This document shows, piece by piece, positions 16,186 through 25,815 of a DNA stretch of 64,000 nucleotides. Within the stretch, counting starts at the first letter, position 1. Each line of letters begins with the position of its first letter. This stretch comes from Actinomycetes bacterium (GTDB lineage Bacteria; Actinomycetota; Acidimicrobiia; Acidimicrobiales; Acidimicrobiaceae). The notes under the pieces were generated by a model, which saw nothing but the letters and a program-made list of their open reading frames with translations, was not told where the DNA came from and ran no database searches. The DNA is taken from the NCBI GenBank assembly GCA_021803345.1, contig JAJZLS010000008.1, positions 1-64,000 of the forward strand. Direction: 5' to 3'. Position numbers and translations under genes: made by a program.

Positions 16186-17709
16186 ATGAATGATTTCAGG
16201 GATCATATCAGAGGACTGAAGCCAAGTGGGGTTTCGAAGCGAAGAGGAGGTTCGGTCACTCCATCGAAGCAATTAAGAGACTTGTTAGAGAGAATAGATA
16301 CGGTATCAATTCTCGGAGATGTCGAAGGCATAGAGGTTACCGGGGTTTCGTTTGATTCTCGCGCAGTCATTCCAGGAGATCTTTTTTGTGCAATTGCCGG
16401 AGAACACTATGATGGACATCTATTTATACAGGATGCAGTAGCCAGAGGCGCAGTCGCTGTACTGGTTGAGCGCTTCGTACCGTTGCCAGTGGTCCAGGTC
16501 AGGGTACCGCACGGTTCGATGAGAGTACAGATGGCTAAGCTTTCCTCCTGTCTTTATGACAATCCATCTTCGCGCGTTCCGATCGTCGGTATTACTGGAA
16601 CTAATGGAAAGACCACCACTTCTTTTATGCTGGCTTCGATTGCAAAGGCTGCCCAGCACGATCCATTTGTAATGGGGACACTAAGTGGTTACCGAACTAC
16701 TCCCGAATCGCCAGTCATTCAGCGGTCATTGTATGAAGCGGTCGAGGACTTACATGATATTGCGATAATGGAGGTTTCTTCCCATGCACTCGATCAGCAT
16801 CGGGTAGACGAAATTGTCTATGATGTGGCTATTTTTACGAATTTGACTCAAGACCATCTCGATTATCATCACACAATGGACGCGTACTTTGCTGCCAAGG
16901 CAAGACTTTTCGAATCGAATAGGTCCCGATTGGGGATTGTCAACCTGGATGATCCCTGGGGGGTAAAACTAATAAAGGATTCTCAGATCGCCATGGAGAC
17001 CTATTCGATAGAAGATGCTCAAAATTTGACCATGGGTGCCAATGGGTCCAGTTTTTATCTCGATGGCCAGTTGATAGATCTCAAGATACCCGGTAAACAT
17101 AATGTTTATAATGCTTTAGCTGCAGCTAGGGCAGCTAGAAGGCTTGGCTACACTTTTGAGGCTATAAAAAACGGCCTTGCAGATTTCAGGGGCGTGACTG
17201 GAAGGTTTGAGCGGATTGACGAGGGTCAGCCATTTCAAGTTGTTATTGACTTTGCTCACACGCCGGTAGCCCTTGAGGCAGCACTGGGCGCGGCCCGGGT
17301 TATGGTACCAAATGGCGGACGCGTGATAGTGGTATTTGGCTGCGGAGGTGATCGGGACCGGAGAAAACGTCCTCTGATGGGCGAGGTTGCCGAAAGTCTT
17401 GCTGATATCACAGTACTCACATCCGACAATCCCAGGAGCGAAAATCCGGTTACCATTATTCAGGAGATACTTTCCGGGATGAACAAGGGTGCCCTAAGCG
17501 TACTGGGTGATTCATCACAGGTGTTAGTCAAAGCGGATCGCAGGGAGGCGATCGAGCTTGCTCTTTCGATAGCAAATCCAAACGATGTAGTGCTGATTGC
17601 TGGCAAAGGACATGAGACCCGCCAGACAATTGGCCAGCTAGAGGTGGAGTTTTCCGACCAGACGGTTACCCGTGAATTGCTTCGCTCGTTTCGGAGCGGC
17701 AGCCAGTGA
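16186..17709 (+). CDS. murE: UDP-MurNAc-tripeptide synthetase (meso-DAP adding)
   Basis: A 507-residue Mur ligase adding the third stem residue. The ATP-binding loop is GITGTNGKTTT (135-145), followed by EVSSHALDQHR, FTNLTQDHLDYH and VVFGCGGDRDRRKRPLM. The specificity loop reads DNPR (Asp414-Arg417), which in characterised MurE enzymes selects meso-diaminopimelate over lysine, agreeing with the dap genes at the left of the window. ATG start. Its stop overlaps mraY, with no murF between. Confidence 0.96.
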   Translation: MNDFRDHIRGLKPSGVSKRRGGSVTPSKQLRDLLERIDTVSILGDVEGIEVTGVSFDSRAVIPGDLFCAIAGEHYDGHLFIQDAVARGAVAVLVERFVPLPVVQVRVPHGSMRVQMAKLSSCLYDNPSSRVPIVGITGTNGKTTTSFMLASIAKAAQHDPFVMGTLSGYRTTPESPVIQRSLYEAVEDLHDIAIMEVSSHALDQHRVDEIVYDVAIFTNLTQDHLDYHHTMDAYFAAKARLFESNRSRLGIVNLDDPWGVKLIKDSQIAMETYSIEDAQNLTMGANGSSFYLDGQLIDLKIPGKHNVYNALAAARAARRLGYTFEAIKNGLADFRGVTGRFERIDEGQPFQVVIDFAHTPVALEAALGAARVMVPNGGRVIVVFGCGGDRDRRKRPLMGEVAESLADITVLTSDNPRSENPVTIIQEILSGMNKGALSVLGDSSQVLVKADRREAIELALSIANPNDVVLIAGKGHETRQTIGQLEVEFSDQTVTRELLRSFRSGSQ

Positions 17710-18743
17710 TAGCTATTTTTGTAGCAGGGGGATTCGCTTTGTTATGCGCGGCCTTAGCGACTCCTCTTCTGATCAAGACACTACGCCTTAGGGGAATTGG
17801 CCAACAAATCCGGGAAGATGGACCGCAGCGTCACGTGGCTAAGGCGGGGACTCCAACTATGGGTGGAGTGGCCATCGTGGGAGCTATTGTGGTTGGATAT
17901 TTTGCGGCTCACCTGCGTCTCGGTGCTCCAATCACCAGTGAGGGAATTCTTGTTTTAATCTCTATAGTCGGATTCGGTCTGGTGGGTTTTTTAGATGACT
18001 GGATTAAGGTTCGCCATCATCGATCCTTGGGCCTGACGAAGTCTGGAAAGCTCGGTGGACAGATTCTTGTTGCACTAATAGTCGCACTGGGATCACGATA
18101 CTGGGCGCATCTTCCTGCGTCTATTACATTTGTTCGCAGTGGAGCCCTTGACATACATTTCCCTACAGCCGTTTGGGTGATTTTTGCTGTCCTGGTCATA
18201 ATAGGTGCTTCCAACGCGGTAAATTTATCTGACGGTTTGGATGGGTTAGCCGCAGGATCTTCAATTTTTGCTTTCTCCATAATGGGTATCATTGGGTACT
18301 GGCAATTTAGGCATTTTTCGGTTTATGGAGTAGGTTCCGGCCTTGATCTAGCAATAATGTCGGTAGCAATGACTGGGGCGTGCGCCGGATTTTTATGGTG
18401 GAATGCCCCTCCTGCAAGAATATTTATGGGCGACACGGGTTCGCTGGCGCTCGGAGCCGGTTTAGGAGCCTTGGGTCTCGAAATGCATCTTGATCTGTTG
18501 CTGCCTATAATTGCTGGTTTGTTTGTGATAATTACCCTGTCGGTTGTTATTCAGGTAGCGAGTTTCCGCCTTTTTCATCGTCGAGTGTTCCGGATGGCCC
18601 CACTACATCATCACTTCGAATTATTAGGCTGGCCGGAGACAACTGTGATAATAAGATTTTGGATTCTGGCCGGCCTTTTCACAGCTGTGGCATTAGGTCT
18701 TTTTTATGCAGATTTCCTCTCTCTCGGCCAGGTGGTTAAATGA
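17706..18743 (+). CDS. mraY: Phospho-MurNAc-pentapeptide transferase
   Basis: A 345-residue polytopic enzyme (about ten membrane spans) that transfers phospho-MurNAc-pentapeptide to undecaprenyl phosphate, making lipid I. Conserved blocks are TPTMGGVAIV, LDDWIKVRHHRSLGL, NAVNLSDGLDGLAAG, FMGDTGSLALG and MAPLHHHFELLGWPE. The GTG start overlaps the murE stop. Confidence 0.97.
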   Translation: MIAIFVAGGFALLCAALATPLLIKTLRLRGIGQQIREDGPQRHVAKAGTPTMGGVAIVGAIVVGYFAAHLRLGAPITSEGILVLISIVGFGLVGFLDDWIKVRHHRSLGLTKSGKLGGQILVALIVALGSRYWAHLPASITFVRSGALDIHFPTAVWVIFAVLVIIGASNAVNLSDGLDGLAAGSSIFAFSIMGIIGYWQFRHFSVYGVGSGLDLAIMSVAMTGACAGFLWWNAPPARIFMGDTGSLALGAGLGALGLEMHLDLLLPIIAGLFVIITLSVVIQVASFRLFHRRVFRMAPLHHHFELLGWPETTVIIRFWILAGLFTAVALGLFYADFLSLGQVVK

Positions 18744-20062
18744 GTAAGGTTTCTTACGCCGGTGCCAAGGCTATCGTGGTTGGTTATGGGCTAACTGGTA
18801 AAGCGGTTAGTTCATTTCTAAAGAATCAGGGAAGCCAAGTGGTGGTATTTGACGACGATCCAACTTCGTCTCATGCTGGCAGCGATGTAGAAGTGCGCAA
18901 GGTGGGGGATGATTTTCGAAGAGTTTTGTCTGAAGCGGATTTGGTTGTGGTATCTCCGGGAGTTCCAAGATTACACCAGGTGTATTCATTCGATGTGGAG
19001 CCGATATCCGAGCTGGAGCTAGCCTACAGAAGTTGCGATATTCCAATGGTGGCAGTTACGGGTACCAATGGAAAGACTACAGTGACCACTCAAGTGACCC
19101 AGATGCTTTCATTAGCTGGCTATAGGGCGGCGGCAGTGGGAAATATTGGTACTCCAGCCATTTCGGTGGTAGAGAAAGAACTTGATTTTTTGGTGGTTGA
19201 GGCGTCGTCTTTTCAGCTGGCCACCACCAAGCGTTTCCGTCCCCGTGTTGCAGCTTGGACCAACTTTACGCCGGATCATCTGGATTGGCATGCCGGAATA
19301 GATGATTATTGGTCATCAAAGGCGAAGATATTTTCAAATCAGAGTGTCGGCGACAGCGCGGTATTGAATGGTAATGACCCTGCGGTAATGGCTGCGACAA
19401 TACCAGAGGCGGTGGAGACTATCCGATTTGGTGACGGCAATTATGAGTTTAAAATCCTGAACAATCAACATCTGGCAAGCCACGACATGCCATTTATCGC
19501 TTTAAGTGAATTGCCCCGGAGGCTCCCGCACGACTTAGAGAACGCTTTAGCAAGTTCCGCGATAGTTGACAGACTGGGAGTGGATTTAAACATTGCAGCG
19601 GAAGTTTTATCGAATTTTAGGGGGCTTCCCCATCGGGTTGAGCTGGTAACCACCATAGGGGGGATCAGTTATTTCAACGATTCCAAGGCGACCACCCCTG
19701 CTTCAGTGGTTGCGGCGCTAAGTGGTTTTGAGTCAGCAGTGCTAATAGCTGGTGGAAAGAATAAAGGGTTGGATTTATCGCCATTGAGAGCTATTGCGTC
19801 CCATCTGAGAGGACTGGTTTCAATAGGAGATTCTAGAGAAGAAGTGGCATTGGTATTTTCTGGAATCGAAGGACTTACGGTTTTGACCGCCGACTCAATG
19901 AAGGAGGCAGTTTTTGCAGCTCGTTCATTAGCTAGGGCAGGTGATGCTGTCATTCTTTCGCCTGGGTGCACTTCGTTTGATTGGTATGGGTCGTATGGCG
20001 AGCGTGGAGAGGATTTCAGGAACATAGTGCTTTCCATGACTGGCGAAGGGGGAGTTCAATGA
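18740..20062 (+). CDS. murD: UDP-MurNAc-L-alanine:D-glutamate ligase
   Basis: A 440-residue Mur ligase adding D-glutamate, the second stem residue. N-terminal UMP-binding Rossmann domain (VVGYGLTGKAVSSFL), ATP loop VTGTNGKTTVT (about 108-118), NFTPDHLDWH, and C-terminal YFNDSKATTPAS, ILIAGGKNKGLD-type region and LSPGCTSFDWYGSYGERGEDF. The ATG overlaps the mraY stop by four bases. Confidence 0.96.
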   Translation: MSKVSYAGAKAIVVGYGLTGKAVSSFLKNQGSQVVVFDDDPTSSHAGSDVEVRKVGDDFRRVLSEADLVVVSPGVPRLHQVYSFDVEPISELELAYRSCDIPMVAVTGTNGKTTVTTQVTQMLSLAGYRAAAVGNIGTPAISVVEKELDFLVVEASSFQLATTKRFRPRVAAWTNFTPDHLDWHAGIDDYWSSKAKIFSNQSVGDSAVLNGNDPAVMAATIPEAVETIRFGDGNYEFKILNNQHLASHDMPFIALSELPRRLPHDLENALASSAIVDRLGVDLNIAAEVLSNFRGLPHRVELVTTIGGISYFNDSKATTPASVVAALSGFESAVLIAGGKNKGLDLSPLRAIASHLRGLVSIGDSREEVALVFSGIEGLTVLTADSMKEAVFAARSLARAGDAVILSPGCTSFDWYGSYGERGEDFRNIVLSMTGEGGVQ

Positions 20063-21390
20063 CAACTGGGGTTCTGGTTAGAGGCAGCCGGAAAGGGTTC
20101 CTGAATAAAATTTCATCTAGAATTCTTGTTCTCCTGAGGGCTGAGGATGGCTTTGGCCCGGAGAATCATGTTTTGGTGGGGCTGATTGCAGTACTTGGCG
20201 CCATTGGCATCTCAATGGTGCTGTCAACCTCATACGTGCCATCCTTGACATCCGGACATAGCGCGTTTTCGCTCTTTGAACGCCAGCTGCTGTGGGTAGT
20301 CTTCGGAATAGTGGCTTTTGGCGTTGGAACTCGGATGGATCTTAATTTCCTGCTCAAGTATCGGGGTTTGTTCGTTCTTTTATGTGGATTTGCACTTGTG
20401 GCAGTCCTGATACCACATGTCGGTATCAATGTGAGTGGTTCCTCAAGATGGGTAGGTTTCGGAATCTTGAGGATTCAGCCGTCCGAAATTACCAAGCTTG
20501 CAATAGCAATTTTTGCAGCAGGAGTGGCTACGACACGGGCCGACGAAATAGGCAAATTCAATAAAGTTCTGCAGCCGGTATTGCTTGCGACTGGGTTATC
20601 CGCCGGGCTTGTATTGCTTGAGCCCGACATGGGAACAGCCATGGTGATTGGTGCAACCGCAATTGGAGTTTTGTTTGCCGCCGGAGTCAGGATGCGCCAT
20701 TTTATCCCCACTATGATTGTCATAACGCTATTTGGTGTATATGAGGCGCTGGCTAAGACGTACAGGCGGGAGCGGATGCTCTCGTTTCTTCATCCCTGGC
20801 GGGACCGGATGACCTATGCTTACCAGGAGGTGCAGTCACTGGTGGCATTTGCAACCGGTCATGTGACCGGTGCCGGACCAGGCGCTGGCCAAGCGAAGTG
20901 GGGTTTTTTGCCCAATCCGCAGACTGATTTTATATTTTCAGTGATTGGTCAGGAGCTTGGAGCGATTGGGGCAGTGATAGTTTTGGCGCTTTTGGCGCTA
21001 ATGGTATTTTACATATTTAAGATTTCCTCAAGAGCTTCTACCAGGTTTGGAGCTTTGCTTTGCGTTGGTATTGGATCCTGGTTGGCAGCCCAGGTAGTGC
21101 TGAATGTTGGAGCGGTTATAGGGTTGCTTCCAGTTACAGGCGTTCCGCTTCCCTTGATTTCAGCGGGTGGTTCTTCGCTGGTGGTTATTCTTTTCGCACT
21201 TGGATTGGTTAATTCTGTGGCTAAAGATATCACTCCTTTGGCAAGATCGAAAGGAAAAGGAGAGAGTTCGTTCTTTTCCCTGGCCGGAAGCGTGAGTCCT
21301 GGATGGCTGAGTATGAAGCAGCGAAACTTATCTATGAGTGGTGCCATAGGGGCAGTAAGGGATAAAATAGGCACTTTTCTAGGTCGCTAG
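20059..21390 (+). CDS. ftsW: Septal peptidoglycan glycosyltransferase FtsW (SEDS)
   Basis: A 443-residue polytopic SEDS polymerase that builds septal glycan with FtsI. Conserved features are SSRWVGFGILRIQPSEITKL, LLEPDMGTAMVI, the catalytic-loop region SLVAFATGHVTGAGPGAGQAK (abbreviated in family as G-x-G-x-G), NPQTDFIFSVIGQELG and GVPLPLISAGGSSL. I start it at ATG 20059 (preceded by GGGGGAG), overlapping murD by four bases, rather than at an in-frame ATG inside murD. Confidence 0.94.
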   Translation: MTTGVLVRGSRKGFLNKISSRILVLLRAEDGFGPENHVLVGLIAVLGAIGISMVLSTSYVPSLTSGHSAFSLFERQLLWVVFGIVAFGVGTRMDLNFLLKYRGLFVLLCGFALVAVLIPHVGINVSGSSRWVGFGILRIQPSEITKLAIAIFAAGVATTRADEIGKFNKVLQPVLLATGLSAGLVLLEPDMGTAMVIGATAIGVLFAAGVRMRHFIPTMIVITLFGVYEALAKTYRRERMLSFLHPWRDRMTYAYQEVQSLVAFATGHVTGAGPGAGQAKWGFLPNPQTDFIFSVIGQELGAIGAVIVLALLALMVFYIFKISSRASTRFGALLCVGIGSWLAAQVVLNVGAVIGLLPVTGVPLPLISAGGSSLVVILFALGLVNSVAKDITPLARSKGKGESSFFSLAGSVSPGWLSMKQRNLSMSGAIGAVRDKIGTFLGR

Positions 21391-21453
21391 TGATTTTTAT
21401 TAATTTTGCGGAATTCTGATTTATGGGTTGAATCGAGGAGTGGTTGATCAACA

Positions 21454-22605
21454 GTGGCTGATGGTTGGATGTTCCATAAAGATGTATGGATTGCAGCCGG
21501 CGGAACCGCTGGCCATTTACTGCCAGCCTTGGGGGTTGCAGAAGTACTGGTGGGTATGGGCATAGATCGAGCACAGATTGGTTTTATCGGGTCAAATCGT
21601 CCGTTGGAGGCTGAGCTCATCGGACCATATTCTTATGAACTGCTAAATCTTGATACTGTCGGCTTATCCAGGAATTTTACCATCGCAAATTTGGCAGCAG
21701 GTGCAAGGCTCGTCTTTGCTGCGATAAAGCTGATGGCAGCTGCATTGCGTGATCGACCAAAGGTTGTTGTAGGCTTTGGTGGTTATTTCTCCGTGCCACC
21801 GCTCCTGGCAGCAAAGTTGCTAAGCGTTCCTGTAGTTGTTGTTGAAACTAACTCGGTTGCCGGACGGGCAAATAGGCTGCTTGCCAGGGTGGCCAGCCGG
21901 GTGTTTTCTGCAGAGAATATAGAGGGTATCGGCAGTCCCGAGGTGGTGGGGGTTCCACTTCGTCCTGAGATATCCGCTTCACAGAGCTCCGATGGCACCG
22001 AATTCAGAAAAGATTATAACATTCCTGAGAATGCACAGCTTGTGACCATCTTTGGTGGCTCTTTGGGTGCAGAAAAGATAAATCGTGCGGTTATAACCAT
22101 GTTGGAGACATTAGATAAAAGCCGGACTGGCTTTGATGCAGAAATCTGTTTTTATCATGTGATCGGGCGGAGGGACTTTCAGTTGTTTGAGGCTTCAGCA
22201 ACTGCGTTGAGTAAGAGGCCAGGTAAGCAGAGATACATATTTCAAGAGTTTGATACAAGTGTTTATCGGGCTATTTCCGCGAGTACCCTCGTTGTCTGCC
22301 GAGCTGGGTCGAGCACCATTGCTGAATTGGGATATTTCAAAAAGCCTTCAGTGCTTATCCCTCTGCCGAATGCCCCCGGCGATCATCAGAGAAAAAATGC
22401 TGAAGTCCTGGAACGAGCGGGGGCTGCAAGTGTGATTTACGACAACGAATTATCGTCTGAATCACTGCAACGCCGGCTGTCCATATTATTGGCCGATCCT
22501 GAGGTACTTGAGCGGATGTCGAAAGCCGCGGGTGGGACATTCAATGGCAATGGCTGCGGCAGAATTGCCGAGGTGCTGTTCCAGCTAATCGAAGGAGAGC
22601 GTTGA
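21454..22605 (+). CDS. murG: UDP-GlcNAc:lipid I GlcNAc transferase
   Basis: A 383-residue GT28 enzyme making lipid II on the inner membrane face. It has the N-terminal glycine loop AAGGTAGHLLPALGVAE, GFGGYFSVPPLLAAK, and C-terminal UDP-GlcNAc residues in FGGSLGAEKIN, CRAGSSTIAEL and IPLPNAPGDHQRKNAEVL. GTG 21454 is the likely start, with GAGGAG about 13 bp before; an in-frame ATG at 21469 is possible. Confidence 0.95.
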   Translation: MADGWMFHKDVWIAAGGTAGHLLPALGVAEVLVGMGIDRAQIGFIGSNRPLEAELIGPYSYELLNLDTVGLSRNFTIANLAAGARLVFAAIKLMAAALRDRPKVVVGFGGYFSVPPLLAAKLLSVPVVVVETNSVAGRANRLLARVASRVFSAENIEGIGSPEVVGVPLRPEISASQSSDGTEFRKDYNIPENAQLVTIFGGSLGAEKINRAVITMLETLDKSRTGFDAEICFYHVIGRRDFQLFEASATALSKRPGKQRYIFQEFDTSVYRAISASTLVVCRAGSSTIAELGYFKKPSVLIPLPNAPGDHQRKNAEVLERAGAASVIYDNELSSESLQRRLSILLADPEVLERMSKAAGGTFNGNGCGRIAEVLFQLIEGER

Positions 22606-23978
22606 AAGTGCAGGGATGGGGTCAAGTGAGAAAGATTCACATCGTCGGTATTGGTGGGGCGGGAATGTCAGCAATAGCTGTGGTATTGACACAGCAGGGG
22701 TACCAGGTGTCCGGGTCTGATCTAAAGCCTTCAGTAGCCTTTGAGCGTCTGCGTTCTTATGGTGTTGAGTTGTTTGTGGGACATGATTCTTCCTTTGTGG
22801 GCGATGCCGACATGGTTGCAATCTCGTCGGCAATTCCTAACTCCAATCCTGAGATCAGGTGGGCGGTTGAACATGGTATTGAAGTGGTCACGCGTTCGGA
22901 ACTGCTTCCGTTGATCATTGCCGACAAGTCTGTAATTGGAGTTGCCGGCACTCATGGTAAGACTACCACTACGTCGATGCTGGCATTGGCTTTGGTCAGA
23001 GCGCAGAGGCGACCATCGTTCATTGTTGGTGGCGAATTGAATGAAATTGGAACCAACGCGATATGGGATGATGGTCCAGAGCTGGTTATTGAGGCAGATG
23101 AATCTGACGGGACGTTTTTGCATTTAGGCTGCGATCACGTAATCGTCACCAATGTCGAACCAGATCACTTGGAATATTACGGGGAGTATTCCGCCCTGAA
23201 AGATGCTTTTAGAAACTTCGTTTTGGGAGTAAGCGGAGTGAGGATAGTATGTGCTGATTCTCCTGATGCCAGTTTGTTGCTAGAGATTGGTGGAGTCAGC
23301 AGCTATGGTTTCAGTGATATTGCAGATTATAAAATAACTGATGTAACGGCAGATCGGCAGCTGACTTCTTTTCGTGTATCCCATCAAAGTTTTGCCGTCA
23401 AAGAGGTTTCGCTGGCGGTTCCGGGACTGCACAATGTGCTTAATGCTACTGCAGTACTTGCGATGGCGAATGAGCTGGGTGCTGATCTGGAGCAGGCAAT
23501 TAGTGCGCTGTCTCTGTTTGCGGGGGTAGCTAGACGGTATCAGTATAGAGGTCAGTTCAATGGTGCGGTTTTAGTGGATGATTATGCCCACCTGCCAGGT
23601 GAGATTGAGGTTGTAATCAACACAGCCAGGGGTCAAAAATACAGTCGGGTCGTAGTTGTGTTTCAGCCACATCGCTATGGCAGAACTGCATCGCTTTACA
23701 ATGAATTTGCTAGTTCGCTAACCGGGGCCGATGCGGTGATCGTGACTGACATTTATCCTGCCGGCGAGAGTCCAGTTCCTGGAGTGACTGGTGAGTTGAT
23801 ATTTAACCGTCTCAGGGAGATTCGTCCCGATATCGACGCTCATTATGTACCGCACAGGAATAAATTAGTGCCGCTAGTAAAAGCGATGCTTCATGATGGA
23901 GACATTTGTTTAACGCTTGGGGCGGGGGACTTGACAACCCTTTTCAGTGAAATAACTGAGGAGGACGAGGCCAGATGA
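22602..23978 (+). CDS. murC: UDP-N-acetylmuramate:L-alanine ligase
   Basis: A 458-residue Mur ligase adding L-alanine, the first stem residue. N-terminal HIVGIGGAGMSAIAVVL, SDLKPSVAFERL, ATP loop VAGTHGKTTTTSM, EADESDGTFL, NVEPDHLEYYG, and C-terminal DDYAHLPGEIEV and FQPHRYGRTASL. The TTG start overlaps the murG stop as TTGA; an in-frame GTG at 22608 is an alternative. Confidence 0.96.
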   Translation: MKVQGWGQVRKIHIVGIGGAGMSAIAVVLTQQGYQVSGSDLKPSVAFERLRSYGVELFVGHDSSFVGDADMVAISSAIPNSNPEIRWAVEHGIEVVTRSELLPLIIADKSVIGVAGTHGKTTTTSMLALALVRAQRRPSFIVGGELNEIGTNAIWDDGPELVIEADESDGTFLHLGCDHVIVTNVEPDHLEYYGEYSALKDAFRNFVLGVSGVRIVCADSPDASLLLEIGGVSSYGFSDIADYKITDVTADRQLTSFRVSHQSFAVKEVSLAVPGLHNVLNATAVLAMANELGADLEQAISALSLFAGVARRYQYRGQFNGAVLVDDYAHLPGEIEVVINTARGQKYSRVVVVFQPHRYGRTASLYNEFASSLTGADAVIVTDIYPAGESPVPGVTGELIFNRLREIRPDIDAHYVPHRNKLVPLVKAMLHDGDICLTLGAGDLTTLFSEITEEDEAR

Positions 23979-24928
23979 AGGATGTTGGCAAGGATTATTC
24001 CATCTTCTCGTGGATCAGCGAGCTTCCTGAAATTTCAGTCATTCTAAATGCTGATTTTGGCGCCAAGACAACCTATAGGGTGGGAGGACGTTCAGCCGCA
24101 GAAGTATCCTGCGATGATATTGATACTTTGGAACGTCTATTGGATTTGGTGAAAGATAATGCGATTTTTGTTCTCGGAAATGGTTCCAACACATTGGTAT
24201 CAGAACGTGGATGGCATGGAATAGTTGTGGTTTTGAAAGGTGAGTTCCAAGAAATTGCCGTATCTGGACTAGAGGTAACCCTCGGATCGGCTGTATCTTT
24301 GCCGATAGCGGCTCGCCAGTTGGCCGGTCAGGGTCTGGCTGGCATGGAATGGTCTGTTGGCATTCCGGGAACCGTGGGAGGGGCGGTGAAGATGAATGCC
24401 GGGGGACATGGTTCCGATACATCGAGCTGGCTAAAGAGTGCTTCGGTATTTCGCAAGGTTGGTGATAGCTACCAACTTATGACACATGGAGCTAAAGAGC
24501 TTGAGTTCGATTACAGGAGTTCGAATCTGTCTGATTCTGATGTGGTGGTATCGGCGTCTTTTGAACTCCTCGAAGGTGATCCGTCTGCTTCGAAACATGC
24601 GATATCGGAAATTGTTGCCTGGCGAAGGGAGAATCAGCCGGGAGGTCAAAATGCAGGTTCGGTCTTTATAAACCCTGATCAGGATCATGCTGCCCGACTT
24701 ATTGAAAGTATTGGCTTAAAAGGGATGAGGATCGGTTCTGCTGAGGTTTCAACCAGGCACGCAAACTTTATCCAGGCAGACAAGGGAGGTTCCGCCGATG
24801 ACGTTTTTGAATTGATTTGGCTAGTTCAGCAAGATGTGGAGAAAAAGCTTGGTATCCGTCTAAGGACCGAAATTAAAATGCTTGGTTTCGACTCAGATCG
24901 GGTCAGATATTTGTGTGGGGAAATCTGA
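23975..24928 (+). CDS. murB: UDP-N-acetylenolpyruvoylglucosamine reductase
   Basis: A 317-residue FAD/NADPH enzyme making UDP-MurNAc. FAD-binding motifs include TTYRVGGRSAAEV, LGNGSNTLVSERGW and GIPGTVGGAVKMNAGGHG; the catalytic Ser lies in QNAGSVFINPDQ, and the substrate-binding end has STRHANFIQADKGGSADDV. ATG overlaps murC. It is the last gene before an IS-like hairpin. Confidence 0.96.
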   Translation: MKDVGKDYSIFSWISELPEISVILNADFGAKTTYRVGGRSAAEVSCDDIDTLERLLDLVKDNAIFVLGNGSNTLVSERGWHGIVVVLKGEFQEIAVSGLEVTLGSAVSLPIAARQLAGQGLAGMEWSVGIPGTVGGAVKMNAGGHGSDTSSWLKSASVFRKVGDSYQLMTHGAKELEFDYRSSNLSDSDVVVSASFELLEGDPSASKHAISEIVAWRRENQPGGQNAGSVFINPDQDHAARLIESIGLKGMRIGSAEVSTRHANFIQADKGGSADDVFELIWLVQQDVEKKLGIRLRTEIKMLGFDSDRVRYLCGEI

Positions 24929-24941
24929 TTTCATGTCACCC

Positions 24942-24963
24942 ACTCCGCCCTAAAGGACGGGGT
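24942..24963. repeat. IS200/IS605-like hairpin between murB and ftsQ
   Basis: ACTCCGCCC, a TAAA loop, then GGACGGGGT form a 9-bp stem with one G-T pair and one mismatch, preceded by GTCACCC and followed by CTCTCGG. This form (CCGCCC-TAAA-GGGCGG then GGTCT) is common at the ends of IS200/IS605 elements in other genomes, as I recall. It lies 13 bp after the murB stop and 15 bp before the ftsQ ATG. Not the same sequence as the repeats at 918 and 11204. Confidence 0.5.
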
Positions 24964-24978
24964 CTCTCGGAGGATTTG

Positions 24979-25815
24979 ATGACTGCAGTAGATGATAAAA
25001 TGAAAGTGCCTAAAATCGATCCCAGGATTCGAGAAAGACGAAATAAAGTATTCAGATCCTCGGGCAGGAAACGGCTTTATGCCATCGTGACGATAATTCT
25101 GACGTTTGTTTTACTGTTGGGGCTTCACTTTCTATTACGCACCTCCATTTTTTCGGTTCAGACCATCAATGTTTACGGTAGTACCCATTATTCAAAAGGT
25201 TCGATAATTTCAAGCAGCGGAGTCGTTTTAGGCACCCCTCTGACGGAGATTGATCCAAAGGTTGTAGCCAAGCGTTTAGAGTCGATGCCGTGGAATGCCG
25301 CAGTGACCGTGCACAAAAATTGGCCTTCCACACTCAATATCTCTGTGACTGGGCGTTTCCCATTAGTGGTGATAGCTGAATCTGCCACCACAGACCTATT
25401 GGTTGATTCGACCGGCAGAGTACTGGCTCAACAGAGCTCGGCATTGTCTGGGAACTGGATTCGGCTTTGTTGGAGTTCGAATATCTCGTCGTCAAAACAA
25501 CTTAAATCTCAAGCTGGCTGTACCTTCCAGTCCGTTCCGGTTGGGTCATTTATCTCCGCCAAGTATAGGCCGCTCCTTGTGGTTGCCTCAGCGTTGCGAT
25601 CGTCACATTTTAGCCAAATAACAGAACTGGCGTTATCTTCGAACGGTGGAATCGACGGTCTTTTGCGTAGTGGAGTCGCCGTGAGATTTGGGAGTACAAG
25701 TCTGCTTGATCAGAAGATCCGCTCGCTTGGATTGATTTTGAAGCAGGCATCAATTGCGGGATATTCGACTATCGACGTCAGGGTTCCAGCCGAGCCGGTA
25801 CTGTCGAATTGGTAG
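24979..25815 (+). CDS. ftsQ: Cell division protein FtsQ
   Basis: A 278-residue bitopic divisome protein: basic cytoplasmic N-terminus, one membrane span (LYAIVTIILTFVLLLGLHFLL), a POTRA domain starting FSVQTINVYGSTHYSKGSI and including the LTEIDPKVVAKRLESMPWNAAVTVHKNWPST pattern, then the FtsQ domain. ATG 24979 follows GGAGG at 24969-24973. The upstream in-frame extension would translate the hairpin and is rejected. The C-terminus ends soon after the beta-rich domain (VRVPAEPVLSNW). Confidence 0.92.
   Translation: MTAVDDKMKVPKIDPRIRERRNKVFRSSGRKRLYAIVTIILTFVLLLGLHFLLRTSIFSVQTINVYGSTHYSKGSIISSSGVVLGTPLTEIDPKVVAKRLESMPWNAAVTVHKNWPSTLNISVTGRFPLVVIAESATTDLLVDSTGRVLAQQSSALSGNWIRLCWSSNISSSKQLKSQAGCTFQSVPVGSFISAKYRPLLVVASALRSSHFSQITELALSSNGGIDGLLRSGVAVRFGSTSLLDQKIRSLGLILKQASIAGYSTIDVRVPAEPVLSNW

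Noticed and set aside
24913..24978. Possible 22-residue N-terminal extension of FtsQ.
   Set aside because: It translates the murB end and the hairpin; the ATG at 24979 has a clear GGAGG.
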